A stretch of 18,641 nt of DNA from Promethearchaeota archaeon (GCA_030620005.1 JAUXAJ010000070.1:1-18641); one strand, 5' to 3'. Numbered from the stretch's first letter, positions 1 to 7,624 are shown. Notes: generated by a model not told the origin, from the sequence alone. Numbers and translations are program-made.

Positions 1-1
1 C

Positions 2-700
2 GTTTCAAGTGGAGATAAGACGTTAGATGAACTGTTATTAGGTGGTTTCCACCGAGATTTAGTCTATTTATTGTATGGAGATAAAAAGAAAACAACCAAC
101 ATTTTATTAACAACTTCCGTTATTGTGCAAAAGTCGCATGTTAATGGAGGACTAGGAGACGGCGCCAGAGTGGCTTTTATCGATGGAAACAACCGTTTCA
201 ATCCCTACAATGTAAGTAAATACGCGGTTTCATTGAGGTTATCACCGCGGAAGGTCTTGGAGAACATAATTATTGCCCGTGCGTTCACTTGGGATCAAAT
301 GATCGAACTTTTGGAACATAGACTTTCCAATCTTGAAAATGTAAGGGTTGTTTTGATCTCAGGAATCACGAGTTTGCTCCAAAGTCACGAAAAGCAGTCT
401 TTCGAAGATTTATTGAGAGCCATAGGTGGCATCAAAAAAATGCTCGAGAAAACGAATCCTTTAATTGTTTTAACGGCACCTTTGAACGAATATTCCCTTT
501 TTAGACCCAAGGGTGGAAAAATCCTTTCTCATTTTGGTAACGTGCTGGCGTTAATAAACGACGACGAGCGCTACACGGAGTACATACTCGTGCAGCATCC
601 GTATTTGCCAAATAATCGCCTTTTAAAGTGGAAACTCCGCAAACCAAAGAGGAAACTTTCGAATCCTTTGAAAAACAGGACAATAGACTGCTGGTTTTGA
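2..700 (+). CDS. RadA/Rad51-like protein with a degenerate ATPase core (5' partial)
   Basis: The reading frame is open from base 2, so the N-terminus lies outside the window; 232 residues are visible. The TTG at 71 is internal, because the preceding codons already encode the conserved SSGDKTLDELLLGGF stretch that leads into the Walker A strand of RadA/Rad51. Fold landmarks are present (VAFIDGN, then NIIIARAFTWDQ, as in RadA NxxxARAF). The ATPase residues are not: Walker A reads YGDKKKTTN instead of GxxxxGKT (74-103), the DTEGTF glutamate motif reads DGNNRF, and Walker B reads VVLISGIT with Ser in place of Asp (about 359). The last eight residues, NRTIDCWF, resemble a PCNA-interacting peptide with Asn for Gln. 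It is probably a non-hydrolysing RecA-fold adaptor. PolB2 downstream suggests a role in lesion bypass or repair, which is inference. Confidence 0.8.
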   Translation, partial: VSSGDKTLDELLLGGFHRDLVYLLYGDKKKTTNILLTTSVIVQKSHVNGGLGDGARVAFIDGNNRFNPYNVSKYAVSLRLSPRKVLENIIIARAFTWDQMIELLEHRLSNLENVRVVLISGITSLLQSHEKQSFEDLLRAIGGIKKMLEKTNPLIVLTAPLNEYSLFRPKGGKILSHFGNVLALINDDERYTEYILVQHPYLPNNRLLKWKLRKPKRKLSNPLKNRTIDCWF

Positions 701-751
701 TTTGCAGTTTTGTTTAGCTTACATTAAAGCTTAAACATGTCTCTTTTAATT

Positions 752-761
752 AAAAAAAAAA
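752..761. terminator. A10/T10 tract between converging genes
   Basis: A run of ten A lies between the stop of the RadA-like gene (700) and the stop of the leftward membrane-protein gene (769). Read on the minus strand it is a T10 tract starting 8 bases after that stop, the usual form of an archaeal intrinsic terminator. No strong hairpin is needed or seen. Confidence 0.5.
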
Positions 762-768
762 TAATAAG

Positions 769-1164
769 TTAAATTAGTGCTATTAAACTTATTCCTAATA
801 CCAAACCAACAATAACTAGAATGATTATTAGAATAACTACCGCCATGATCGAAACGAGAACCGCCTTACCAAAACCTGTTTTGTGTCGAGCCGCTATAAT
901 TGCCCAATAAGCTATTAACGTTATTATAAGAGCAATCCAGAAATTTAAAAATATAAAGCATATGGCCATGATTATTACAGCGATTGCTGCAGTAATGAAA
1001 ATTTGGTTAAAACTTTCATTTTCTGCGTCAAAGAAACCGAAAGCAAGCTTTAATAGAATCGCCATTATTACTATCAAGATGATATAACCGATAATAGTAA
1101 TGGCAAGTAGAAAGGGACTAGAGATTATATTCATCCAATTTGGATTAAATATTTGAAACAACAT
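769..1164 (-). CDS. Small hydrophobic membrane protein, function unknown
   Basis: A 131-residue protein that is almost entirely hydrophobic. Predicted membrane segments are near residues 16-45, 55-90 (probably two helices) and 98-130, so about four helices with short loops. The only polar stretches are FFDAENESFNQ between the first two segments and RHKTGFGK before the last. The ATG at 1164 is preceded on its strand by AAAAAAGGATTCAAA, which may act as a weak ribosome binding site. The gene converges on the RadA-like gene and ends in a T10 tract. I do not recognise a family; DUF-type archaeal membrane proteins of this sort are common. It interrupts the RadA-like/PolB2 pair and may be unrelated to it. 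Confidence 0.7.
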   Translation of the reverse strand: MLFQIFNPNWMNIISSPFLLAITIIGYIILIVIMAILLKLAFGFFDAENESFNQIFITAAIAVIIMAICFIFLNFWIALIITLIAYWAIIAARHKTGFGKAVLVSIMAVVILIIILVIVGLVLGISLIALI

Positions 1165-1400
1165 TTTGAATCCTTTTTTATCGTTTAATTATTTTAATTA
1201 TATTTGATATTATATATTTTGGATATAATGATTTTTGAATTTTTGCTTTTTACCATAACAGTTTTTTGGAATTGCAATCTTATTTGTCTTAGTTTTTGTG
1301 CTATTAATTAAAGGATTTATAAGCCCCTGCTTAAATAGACTTTCAAAGTTAATAGATAGTGTCGAGGTAGTTTTTAGAGATATTTTTAATCTCAAGTACC

Positions 1401-1814
1401 TCATTCTTTTTTCTTTTTATACAAACCAGGGTCCTTTTTTTCAAGCGTCAGAGGATCACCACCATACCGGGCTTTTCTTCCTTGATAATATAGTGTTGTC
1501 TTTTCATCGCATATTTTGTCCCATTCTGCCAATCCTAGCTTTTTTATCATGATTAGATTATATAGCTTTGAATTATGGGGTGAAAAAATCTCGAAATTAA
1601 CGATTGGTTGAAGCATTTCGCATGGAAACTCTTGACATTCGAAGCAGAACTCGTATCCCTTGCTTGTTACACATTCATATGTTTTACAAGTAGGAAATTT
1701 AAGTATTTGACCCTTTTGGACTCGACATCCATTACAATTATATGCTTTAACTCCCGGACATCTTTTACAGTATATACCGCATGGTGCGTGCCATTTATTC
1801 AATTCTTCGCTCAT
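1401..1814 (-). CDS. DUF3795 cysteine-rich protein
   Basis: A 137-residue protein with the DUF3795 pattern: PCGIYCKRCP at residues 11-20, then CNGC (27-30), CKTYEC (43-48), and FCFECQEFPCEML (56-68), giving ten cysteines in the first 65 residues. These are placed to bind zinc or an iron-sulfur centre, though the family's biochemistry is not established as far as I know. The C-terminal half has few cysteines and ends in KKKKE. The start is the ATG at 1814; upstream on its strand the region is A/T-rich with no clear ribosome binding site. It is leftward and divergent from the coiled-coil/PolB2 pair, with 188 bases between the two starts. Confidence 0.85.
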   Translation of the reverse strand: MSEELNKWHAPCGIYCKRCPGVKAYNCNGCRVQKGQILKFPTCKTYECVTSKGYEFCFECQEFPCEMLQPIVNFEIFSPHNSKLYNLIMIKKLGLAEWDKICDEKTTLYYQGRKARYGGDPLTLEKKDPGLYKKKKE

Positions 1815-1961
1815 TGTTTCAGCACTATTTTTATTGTATTAAATAATGGTGAATTATCTTTAAACTGTTACTTAAATAGTCTTTATATTGTTTTAAAAAA
1901 CTAAATTTGCCGTGCAAGCGAGTTCAAATGATTAAAAATCAGAAAATCAGAAAAGTATTTC

Positions 1962-1998
1962 TATTTAAATTATCTAAAAAATTACTTTTCAAGGTGAC
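1962..1998 (+). promoter_or_regulatory. TATA-like box and ribosome binding site of the coiled-coil/PolB2 operon
   Basis: TATTTAAATT (1962-1971) resembles an archaeal TATA box and would place transcription start near 1992. AAGGTGA (1991-1997) matches the archaeal Shine-Dalgarno and sits 5 bases before the ATG at 2003. This decides the start of the downstream gene against the longer frame opening at 1907. Confidence 0.5.
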
Positions 1999-2002
1999 TA
2001 TT

Positions 2003-2278
2003 ATGGGAAGAACAGTGTTATCCTTCAGGCCTGCACTTGAGCACGAAATCGAAAGCTGGAAAGACTTCAAGCGTGCACTTCGTCCAGAAGACCAAGAAGT
2101 CCTCAACAAATTAATGACTTTTGCTCGAATTCACGCTGATGCTGGAAGTCTAGGCGCCCGTCCAATGCTTTCTGAAGTATTATTCATGTCGTTTGCGCTC
2201 GAACAAGAAAAGAAGATCGTAGAGCTCGAAAGAAAAGTAAAGGAATTGGAAGAAAAACTAAGTAGGAAAGTTCAATAA
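2003..2278 (+). CDS. Small coiled-coil protein paired with PolB2
   Basis: A 91-residue protein. The ATG at 2003 follows AAGGTGA by 5 bases; the frame is open back to 1907 but the extra residues are low-complexity and lack a ribosome binding site. The N-terminal half (MGRTVLSFRPALEHEIESW) is followed by a helical region (DFKRALRPEDQEVLNKL, then MTFARIHADAG). The C-terminal 25 residues form a charged coiled coil (EKKIVELERKVKELEEKL). From memory, haloarchaea have small proteins beginning MGRTNP with a similar RALR...HADA layout, so this is probably a conserved archaeal family. Its stop (2276-2278) touches the PolB2 TTG start at 2279, so the two are almost certainly co-transcribed and translationally coupled. 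A polymerase-binding or adaptor role is inference. Confidence 0.75.
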   Translation: MGRTVLSFRPALEHEIESWKDFKRALRPEDQEVLNKLMTFARIHADAGSLGARPMLSEVLFMSFALEQEKKIVELERKVKELEEKLSRKVQ

Positions 2279-4686
2279 TTGAATGGTAAAAAGAAAATTG
2301 ATGGTTGGCTCTTGGATGTTTCCACCTGTAGCGAAGGCGTTCTTCTTTGGGTAAAAGAGCACAAAGAACATCGAATCGTGAAAATCATTAGCAAATACAG
2401 CCCCGAATTTTTTGCAGTGCCAAAAGCAGAAACGGGGAGCGATTTTAAGAGACTAAAGCAAATTCTCAAGTCGCATCCAAGTGTAAAAAGCGTAAGACTG
2501 TGCGAAAAGTATGTTACTTTAGAGGATCACGAAAAAAAGAAGATCTTTGGTGTTTCTGTTGCAAAACCTTTCGTGTTCAAGGCAGCAATTCGCGAAATAG
2601 ATAAGTTAGGGCTCTTTACCTTGTATAATACGATCTTCCAATCTCGCAGATGTATTTTTACGTGAACGGTTTATTTCCAATGTCATTTTGTAGCTTTTGG
2701 GTCGTAGAAAAAAGGAATAGAAAAAAAAATAAAAATGAGATGCATTTGGTTTCGTTTGAATTGAGAGACGACAACGAAAAATTGTTTTACGACTTACCAC
2801 CTCTGAAGGCAGTTTGGTTGGAGATAAAGATTCAACAAAGCGGGATTAGACCATTTTTTAACGAGCCTTTAGCGCATGCGGAAATTAGCATCGTCGAAAA
2901 AGACGAAAGATGCAATATTCCAAGATCGGACGGTAAGAAAAAGAGCAAAATACTCATAGATAAGGCCGACGAAGCTGAAAATCTTAAAGAAATTAGCAAG
3001 GTAATTGAGAAGCTTGATCCAGATGTTATCCTAACAAATGGAGGGGACGAGTTCATTTTCCCCTATTTGGCTGCCAGAGCATCGTTTAATGGCGTGTCAA
3101 GAGATCTGTTTTTTTCTCGAGATAAGACGCCACTGAGGAACTGCATTTTTAAGCTTTCTGGAGGTTCTGACCATTACATGTCTTACGGAATAATAATGCG
3201 GCGTTCAAAGACGCAAGTGTACTTTACAGGACGGTTCCACTTAGATACATCTGCCTACGGAAGCCTGCATTTTAGTGAGGGAAACATCCCTGGAGTCATT
3301 GAAGTCGCGCGCTTATCTCGGGTGACCCTACAGAGATTATGCAGAATAACTATTGGAGGCGCACTCCAATCAATACAATTTTATTACGCATATCAACTTG
3401 ATCATTTAATTCCACCCTTCAAAAAAAGTCCTGAGGGATTTAGAACGGGTATCGATTTAATCAGAGGCGATCGGGGCGGACATATTTTCGAACCTCTAAT
3501 TGGAGTATTTGATCAAGTCGTAGAGTTGGATTTTTCTTCGATGTACCCTTCATTGATGGCAAATTTCAACATTTCTTCTGAAACGCTTAACTGCAAGTGT
3601 TGCAAGGACGATGGCACTGGCATCAAGGTTCCTGGATTAAATTTCCATATCTGCTCAAAAAGGCAAGGAATTATCTCAAAATCGATTAGTCTACCATTAA
3701 AAAAAAGATTAAGATATAAAGAACACGTTCGAAAAACGGGAGATTTACGGTACAAACTCACCGATATTGCGTTAAAATGGGTGCTTGTCGTAAGTTTTGG
3801 CTACTTAGGTTTTAAAAACGCTCGTTTTGGAAAAATTGAAGCGCATCAGACAGTTTGTGCGTTCGCTCGCGAATTCCTAATGCGTTCGGCAGAGATTGCC
3901 CGAGCTTACGGGTGTCGCGTCATTCACGGGATAGTAGATTCGTTGTGGCTTCAAGATATGCAAGGAAGGTCTCCAGAGGAATTTGAAAATATTACAAAGG
4001 AAGTTGCAAGAATCATATCTGAGCAGACTAATATTTCCATGAGTTGGGACGGTAGATTCAATTTTATTGTATTTCTTCCGTCTCAAGCCAATCCAGATGT
4101 ACCTACGCTAAACCACTACTGGGGCATGAAGGCTAACGGTGAATCAAAGGTTAGAGGCATTGAAGTCAGGCGAAGAGATATTCCAAAGATCGTGAAAGAT
4201 GCCCAACGTGCATTTATAGACGTGTTTAAAGAGGTGACCTCGGAAAAGGAATTCATGGAAAAAATAGACGACGCAAAAAAGATACTTTACCAGTATGTAG
4301 ATAAAATTGAAAACGAAAGAGTATCAAGAGAAGAACTCACGATCCGACAAAAGCTTTCTCGAAAGCCTTCGCAGTACAAGGTAAATTCTTATCAAGCAGT
4401 TGCAGCCAGACAATTAGAACGTTCAGGCGTGGTTGTTTCTCCCGGAAATAATGTTCGTTACATCATTCTTAACGCAGACGCAGATCCAGACTTTCCAGAA
4501 AAGAAAGTAATCCTTTCCGATCTATACGACGAAAAAAGACACGATTATGATAAAAAGAAATACATTGAATTACTCAAGAGAGCATTTAAGAGCATTTTTC
4601 CGCTTGAATTTCCTGAACTTGATGACTTGTTAAAATCCGACTTTAATAGAAAATCAATTCAAAAGGATTTATCGGGCTTTCTTTGA
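2279..4686 (+). CDS. Inactivated-type family B DNA polymerase (PolB2), interrupted by a -1 frameshift
   Basis: Two frames (2279-2631 and 2632-4686) join into one 802-residue PolB if one base is restored after AATAC at about 2631: the text then reads LYNT-DLPISQMYFY-NGLFP, the normal N-terminal PolB sequence. The TTG start abuts the upstream stop. Numbering on the joined protein: exonuclease I (DxE) is LEIK near 181-184, exonuclease II is TNGGDEFIFPYL near 253, and no YxxxD exonuclease III is seen. Motif A is DFSSMYPSLM with Asp418 kept, motif B is KWVLVVSFGY (Lys500), and motif C is HGIVDSLW with only Asp554 of DTD kept. A CKCC...C cluster (about 439-459) follows motif A. The last eight residues QKDLSGFL fit a PIP box. 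This matches the described archaeal PolB2 family; the lesion-bypass role is from family knowledge. The frameshift may be real or an assembly error. Confidence 0.85.
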
Positions 4687-4718
4687 AACAAGGATTATTT
4701 TTATTAGAATAACGATGA

Positions 4719-4727
4719 TTTTTTTTT
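4719..4727 (+). terminator. T9 tract after PolB2
   Basis: Nine T lie 33 bases after the PolB2 stop, preceded by an A/T-rich stretch without a clear hairpin. This fits an archaeal oligo-U terminator. Confidence 0.45.
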
Positions 4728-4830
4728 CCATTCTTGCAATTTTTTGGAATTGGAATTATAATTCAAGATAATATGTAGGAGATATATGCATCTTAATTTT
4801 AGAAAATCAGCACACCGTCTAAATTTATCT

Positions 4831-4839
4831 TTTATAAAT
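4831..4839 (+). promoter_or_regulatory. TATA-like box for the 63-residue protein
   Basis: TTTATAAAT is centred 19 bases before the ATG at 4854. Archaeal initiation about 25 bases downstream would give a leaderless or nearly leaderless transcript. Confidence 0.4.
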
Positions 4840-4853
4840 TTATTTTTTAATAC

Positions 4854-5045
4854 ATGTCATCAAAAGTAATTTCTGCAAGAACAAACTCGTATCTTGATTG
4901 GGAAATAAGTTATAGGTTAAAACAAAAGAATTATAAAAAGCTGAATAACGATAAGCCCATGAGAAAAAAAAATTCTCTTGGTATTTCTGATGAAGATTTT
5001 AGAGATTTTCTGAAAATGTGGAAAGAAAAGAATATTAATTTTTGA
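4854..5045 (+). CDS. Small basic protein, function unknown
   Basis: A 63-residue lysine-rich protein starting at an ATG just downstream of a TATA-like box. The first 25 residues (SSKVISARTNSYLDWEISYRL) have the strand-then-helix look of a ribbon-helix-helix DNA-binding protein. A basic linker follows, then an acidic/aromatic helix (SDEDFRDFLKMWKEK). No signal or membrane segment is seen. The ribbon-helix-helix idea rests only on the pattern; it may also be a chance frame in an AT-rich stretch. It lies alone between PolB2 and a small membrane protein. Confidence 0.45.
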   Translation: MSSKVISARTNSYLDWEISYRLKQKNYKKLNNDKPMRKKNSLGISDEDFRDFLKMWKEKNINF

Positions 5046-5259
5046 ATTCATATCACAAAGTCTTTGTCATATCTATTTATTTTAAATTTAGATTTCTAAA
5101 TGAGATTTCTAATAATGAAGTTATAATAGAAATTTTCTTTTTTAATACAATAAAGTAGGTTATTTTTTGGAAAAACTAAACCTAAAAAAGCTTTATATAA
5201 TTATAAATTCCAATATTTATCGAGTCATTGTAAAAAATAAAAAAGTTTCGAATGGAAGA

Positions 5260-5520
5260 ATGGAAGATAAGCACTTAAAAATAATTAACATGATACTTAT
5301 AATGTCAATTGTTTTTGGACTCGCCGCCGTCTCTCCGTGGGTAATCATGTGGTTAACATTCTTATCATCAGGAGCATCCCACATCTCATGGGTGTTTAAG
5401 GTTCATATTATTGTTTTATTTAGAAATATTTTTCTTTTGGGTTGGATTGTAATTACTGTTGGTGTGTTATTACTTATAACAATCAATTTTGTTATAAGAT
5501 TCAATCAAAAAATCGAATGA
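5260..5520 (+). CDS. Small two-helix membrane protein, function unknown
   Basis: An 86-residue protein from ATG 5260 (MEDKHLKIINMIL). There are two predicted membrane helices, about residues 9-32 (MILIMSIVFGLAAVSPWVIMW) and 50-76 (IVLFRNIFLLGWIVITVGVL and on), separated by a loop with SSGASHISW. The frame is open upstream to a TTG at 5167, but those residues are Lys/Asn-rich and overlap TATA-like sequence (TTTATATAA at about 5191), so I prefer the internal ATG. No family recognised. It is followed by a perfect palindrome at 5561. Confidence 0.55.
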   Translation: MEDKHLKIINMILIMSIVFGLAAVSPWVIMWLTFLSSGASHISWVFKVHIIVLFRNIFLLGWIVITVGVLLLITINFVIRFNQKIE

Positions 5521-5560
5521 TTTGCTTATTTTTAACTTGTTTTCAAAAACCTTAGTAAAG

Positions 5561-5579
5561 TTCGTTCTAATAGAACGAA
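5561..5579. repeat. Perfect 19-bp palindrome (possible operator)
   Basis: TTCGTTCTA-A-TAGAACGAA has 9-base arms with perfect complementarity and a one-base centre. It is not followed by a T tract on the plus strand, so a terminator is unlikely; a dimeric regulator site is more plausible. It lies 41 bases after the membrane protein and 114 before the next small reading frame. Confidence 0.6.
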
Positions 5580-5692
5580 AATTTAGAAAATAGGTTAACT
5601 ATTTATTTAGGCATTTTTATGATTGTTTTGGATTTATCCTAATTCAATAAAAATATATCCAGAGAGAATTAGAAAAAATAGACCTGGTTGAG

Positions 5693-5890
5693 GTGTTCAT
5701 TAATTTGCAATTTCATATAAATTTCGAAAAAGACGATCTTGATTTCCAGATAGTATCATTAATTCAACTAAAACAAGAATATTCTGACCTTCTTCATTAT
5801 AGTCATGAATACCAAGACGCCATTACTGAATTAAGGAATGACATTGAAAAACGGATCGTAAAAGTAATGGAATTGTACGCATTACTTTAA
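5693..5890 (+). CDS. Small acidic helical protein, function unknown
   Basis: A 65-residue reading frame with a GTG start at 5693, preceded by GGTTGAG as a possible ribosome binding site. The first 15 residues (MFINLQFHINFEKDD) look like a strand, and the rest (SLIQLKQEYSDLL, then YQDAITELRNDIEKRIVKV) is amphipathic and likely a helical hairpin. No membrane segment or known motif. The composition is protein-like and unlike the surrounding A/T-rich spacer, which supports it being real, but no family is recognised. Confidence 0.4.
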   Translation: MFINLQFHINFEKDDLDFQIVSLIQLKQEYSDLLHYSHEYQDAITELRNDIEKRIVKVMELYALL

Positions 5891-5980
5891 ATCATGTTGT
5901 TCTTGTTATCTTTATTCTTCTCTTTAGGGTTTTAGCCACAATATTTTTAAATACAACAATATTCTAAAAATGGCTCAAAC

Positions 5981-5988
5981 AAAAAAAA
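5981..5988 (-). terminator. T8 tract after GMP synthase subunit
   Basis: An A8 run on the plus strand, T8 on the minus strand, lies 14 bases past the stop of the leftward gene and fits an oligo-U terminator. Confidence 0.4.
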
Positions 5989-6002
5989 TGTAAATTTATT
6001 TT

Positions 6003-7190
6003 TTAAACATACTCTATAGTAGCTGGCGGTTTTGAGGTTACGTCGTAATAAATATTTTTTGTTTCAGGGATTTCAAGCAGTTCATATTTAAGGTTAATTA
6101 ATAAATCTAAAGGTAAATTAGTAACGCTTGCTGTTCTTGCGTCTTTGCTATTGACGCTTCTAACGATAATATCGTATAATCCTTTATGATTTCCATAGAT
6201 TTCGTAGAGTAACCTTGAGTATCCTTTAATCTGTGAAGCTATTTTTGTGAGTTTTTTATAATCCCATTTACCTTTTACACATAATGGATGTTCGTATGTC
6301 CTTTTTCCACCTACCAACCCGGTAACCTTTTTATTGAGAATGTTTTCGCTCGTAGCAGCAAAAACTTGGAAGGGTTCTTGTTCTCCACTTTCGTTTATTA
6401 TCATTGTTTTTCCAAATCTTTTCCTATAATAATCTTCAACAAATGACTCTACTAAGTCATGTACTTTTTTCTCAAAGTTTAAGTTTTCAAGAGAAACAGG
6501 ACCAATTATTCTTGCTGAAAGGGCGGGTCCAGGAAAAGCTTTTCTATAGATTAATTCCTCGGGCATTTCTAAATATTCAAGGATCTTGCGGATCTCGGGC
6601 TTTGTAAGGCTTGCAACTGGCTGGATGGTGGCTTCAACGTCGTACTCAATATCTACATTGTGCTGGCTTTTCACAAATCTTTCACTGTGCTGTTTCATTA
6701 AGGTGCTTTCTTCTTCGATAGACATCGTTTCTTTCAAGTCCGTGATTTTGACCCCAAAACTTTCTTCAATATCAGGAAGGATGGTTCCATCTGCGAGTAA
6801 ATCGCAATTTTCCTCCTCAATTACTCTACTAATGGTTTCTGAATAAGCATTTTTGAAAAGCTTTCTTTTTGCCTCTGCATCACCTTCACCTAGAATTTTG
6901 GGAAGGAACTTCTCTCGAATGTCCAATATAATGACATCAGGAAAGAGCTTTTTGATGTATTCCCGTTCCTCAACGCCTCTAATTAATCTCATGAGACCGT
7001 GATCAATAAATACTGGAATTGAGTTGACTTTTGCCTTTTTAAGTAAAATGTAAGTGGTAGAGCTGTCAACTCCTCCAGATAAAGCACAAAATACTTTTTT
7101 ATCCTTCACATGTTTTTGTATGAATTGAATAGCTGCTTCAATAAACTTTTGGGGCTCTTGTGGCGTAATTATCAAGCGGTGATTTAACAT
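6003..7190 (-). CDS. guaAb: GMP synthase amidation subunit (GuaAb-type), divergent and long
   Basis: GMP synthase converts XMP to GMP using ATP and ammonia; in archaea the glutaminase is a separate protein. This 395-residue protein has the PP-loop ATP pyrophosphatase motif SGGVDSS (38-44), a DGTILPDIEES segment like GuaA QGTIYPDVIES, KAFPGPALSARIIG like PFPGPGLAVRILG, GGKRTY in the dimerisation domain, and the signature end SKPPATIEYV. No glutaminase domain is present and no glutaminase gene is seen nearby. It is longer than the roughly 310 residues usual for the archaeal subunit: extra sequence lies around residues 250-275 and between GGKRTY and ARTAS. The usual HHNVGGLP motif is reduced to SQHNV. 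It may be a true GuaAb or a paralogue acting on another substrate. The ATG start is at 7190. Confidence 0.75.
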   Translation of the reverse strand: MLNHRLIITPQEPQKFIEAAIQFIQKHVKDKKVFCALSGGVDSSTTYILLKKAKVNSIPVFIDHGLMRLIRGVEEREYIKKLFPDVIILDIREKFLPKILGEGDAEAKRKLFKNAYSETISRVIEEENCDLLADGTILPDIEESFGVKITDLKETMSIEEESTLMKQHSERFVKSQHNVDIEYDVEATIQPVASLTKPEIRKILEYLEMPEELIYRKAFPGPALSARIIGPVSLENLNFEKKVHDLVESFVEDYYRKRFGKTMIINESGEQEPFQVFAATSENILNKKVTGLVGGKRTYEHPLCVKGKWDYKKLTKIASQIKGYSRLLYEIYGNHKGLYDIIVRSVNSKDARTASVTNLPLDLLINLKYELLEIPETKNIYYDVTSKPPATIEYV

Positions 7191-7355
7191 TAAATTAATT
7201 AAAATACAAATAAAAATAAGTGTTTTTATTAAGAGGTTAAGAATTTAACTTCAACGCGAATTTCCTCAGATGCGATAGATTTTTTTAAAAAAGGGAGATT
7301 TCAAAAGATTGATCATTATTTTATAGCAGTTCAATGAGCATGTATTTGTTTTAGT

Positions 7356-7624
7356 TCTGATAATCTCGTTGATTACATAATTCAAGGCATGATTAGTCGC
7401 GAAGACACCTTAGAAAATAATAGCGTTATTCAATCTTGCGATGTGCAATGGATGACTGCCGGAAGTGGTATAAGAAGATTGGTTTTCTTTTAATCTCTGA
7501 AAAACCTATCGGTGAGCCAGTTGCTTGGAGCGGCCCTATCGTGATGAACTCTCGAGAGGAACTAAGAATTGCTTTTGAGGAATATCAAAAAAGAATACTC
7601 GTTAAACATCGAATATTTTTTTGA
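7356..7624 (+). pseudogene. Decayed pirin-family gene with a large internal deletion
   Basis: Two pieces of pirin are visible in different frames. In the frame of 7371 the text reads VDYIIQGMISREDTLEN, then CDVQWMTAGSGI, matching the pirin N-terminal cupin core (ETVTYVLEG...HRDSLG...GDVQWMTAGSGI). From about 7478, in the frame of 7436, it reads FLLISEKPIGEPVAWSGPIV then MNSREELRIAFEEYQ, matching the pirin C-terminus (GKPLNEPVAWYGPFVMNT...AFxDYQ). The middle of the protein (about 150 residues in typical pirins) and the N-terminus are gone. It cannot make a functional pirin. Pirins are metal-binding cupin proteins, some with quercetinase activity. Confidence 0.8.

Noticed and set aside
1210..1404. 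A 64-codon minus-strand frame whose ATG overlaps the stop of the DUF3795 gene
   Set aside because: The overlap looks like an operon, but the product is low-complexity Lys/Asn/Ser sequence with no recognisable fold, and its region is A/T-rich spacer.
1907..2002. N-terminal extension of the coiled-coil protein
   Set aside because: Lys-rich sequence that overlaps the TATA-like box and ribosome binding site; the ATG at 2003 is better placed.
1262..4752. A 13-base repeat TTTTTTGGAATTG at 1262 and 4740
   Set aside because: Only two copies, low complexity and no flanking similarity long enough to suggest a mobile element.
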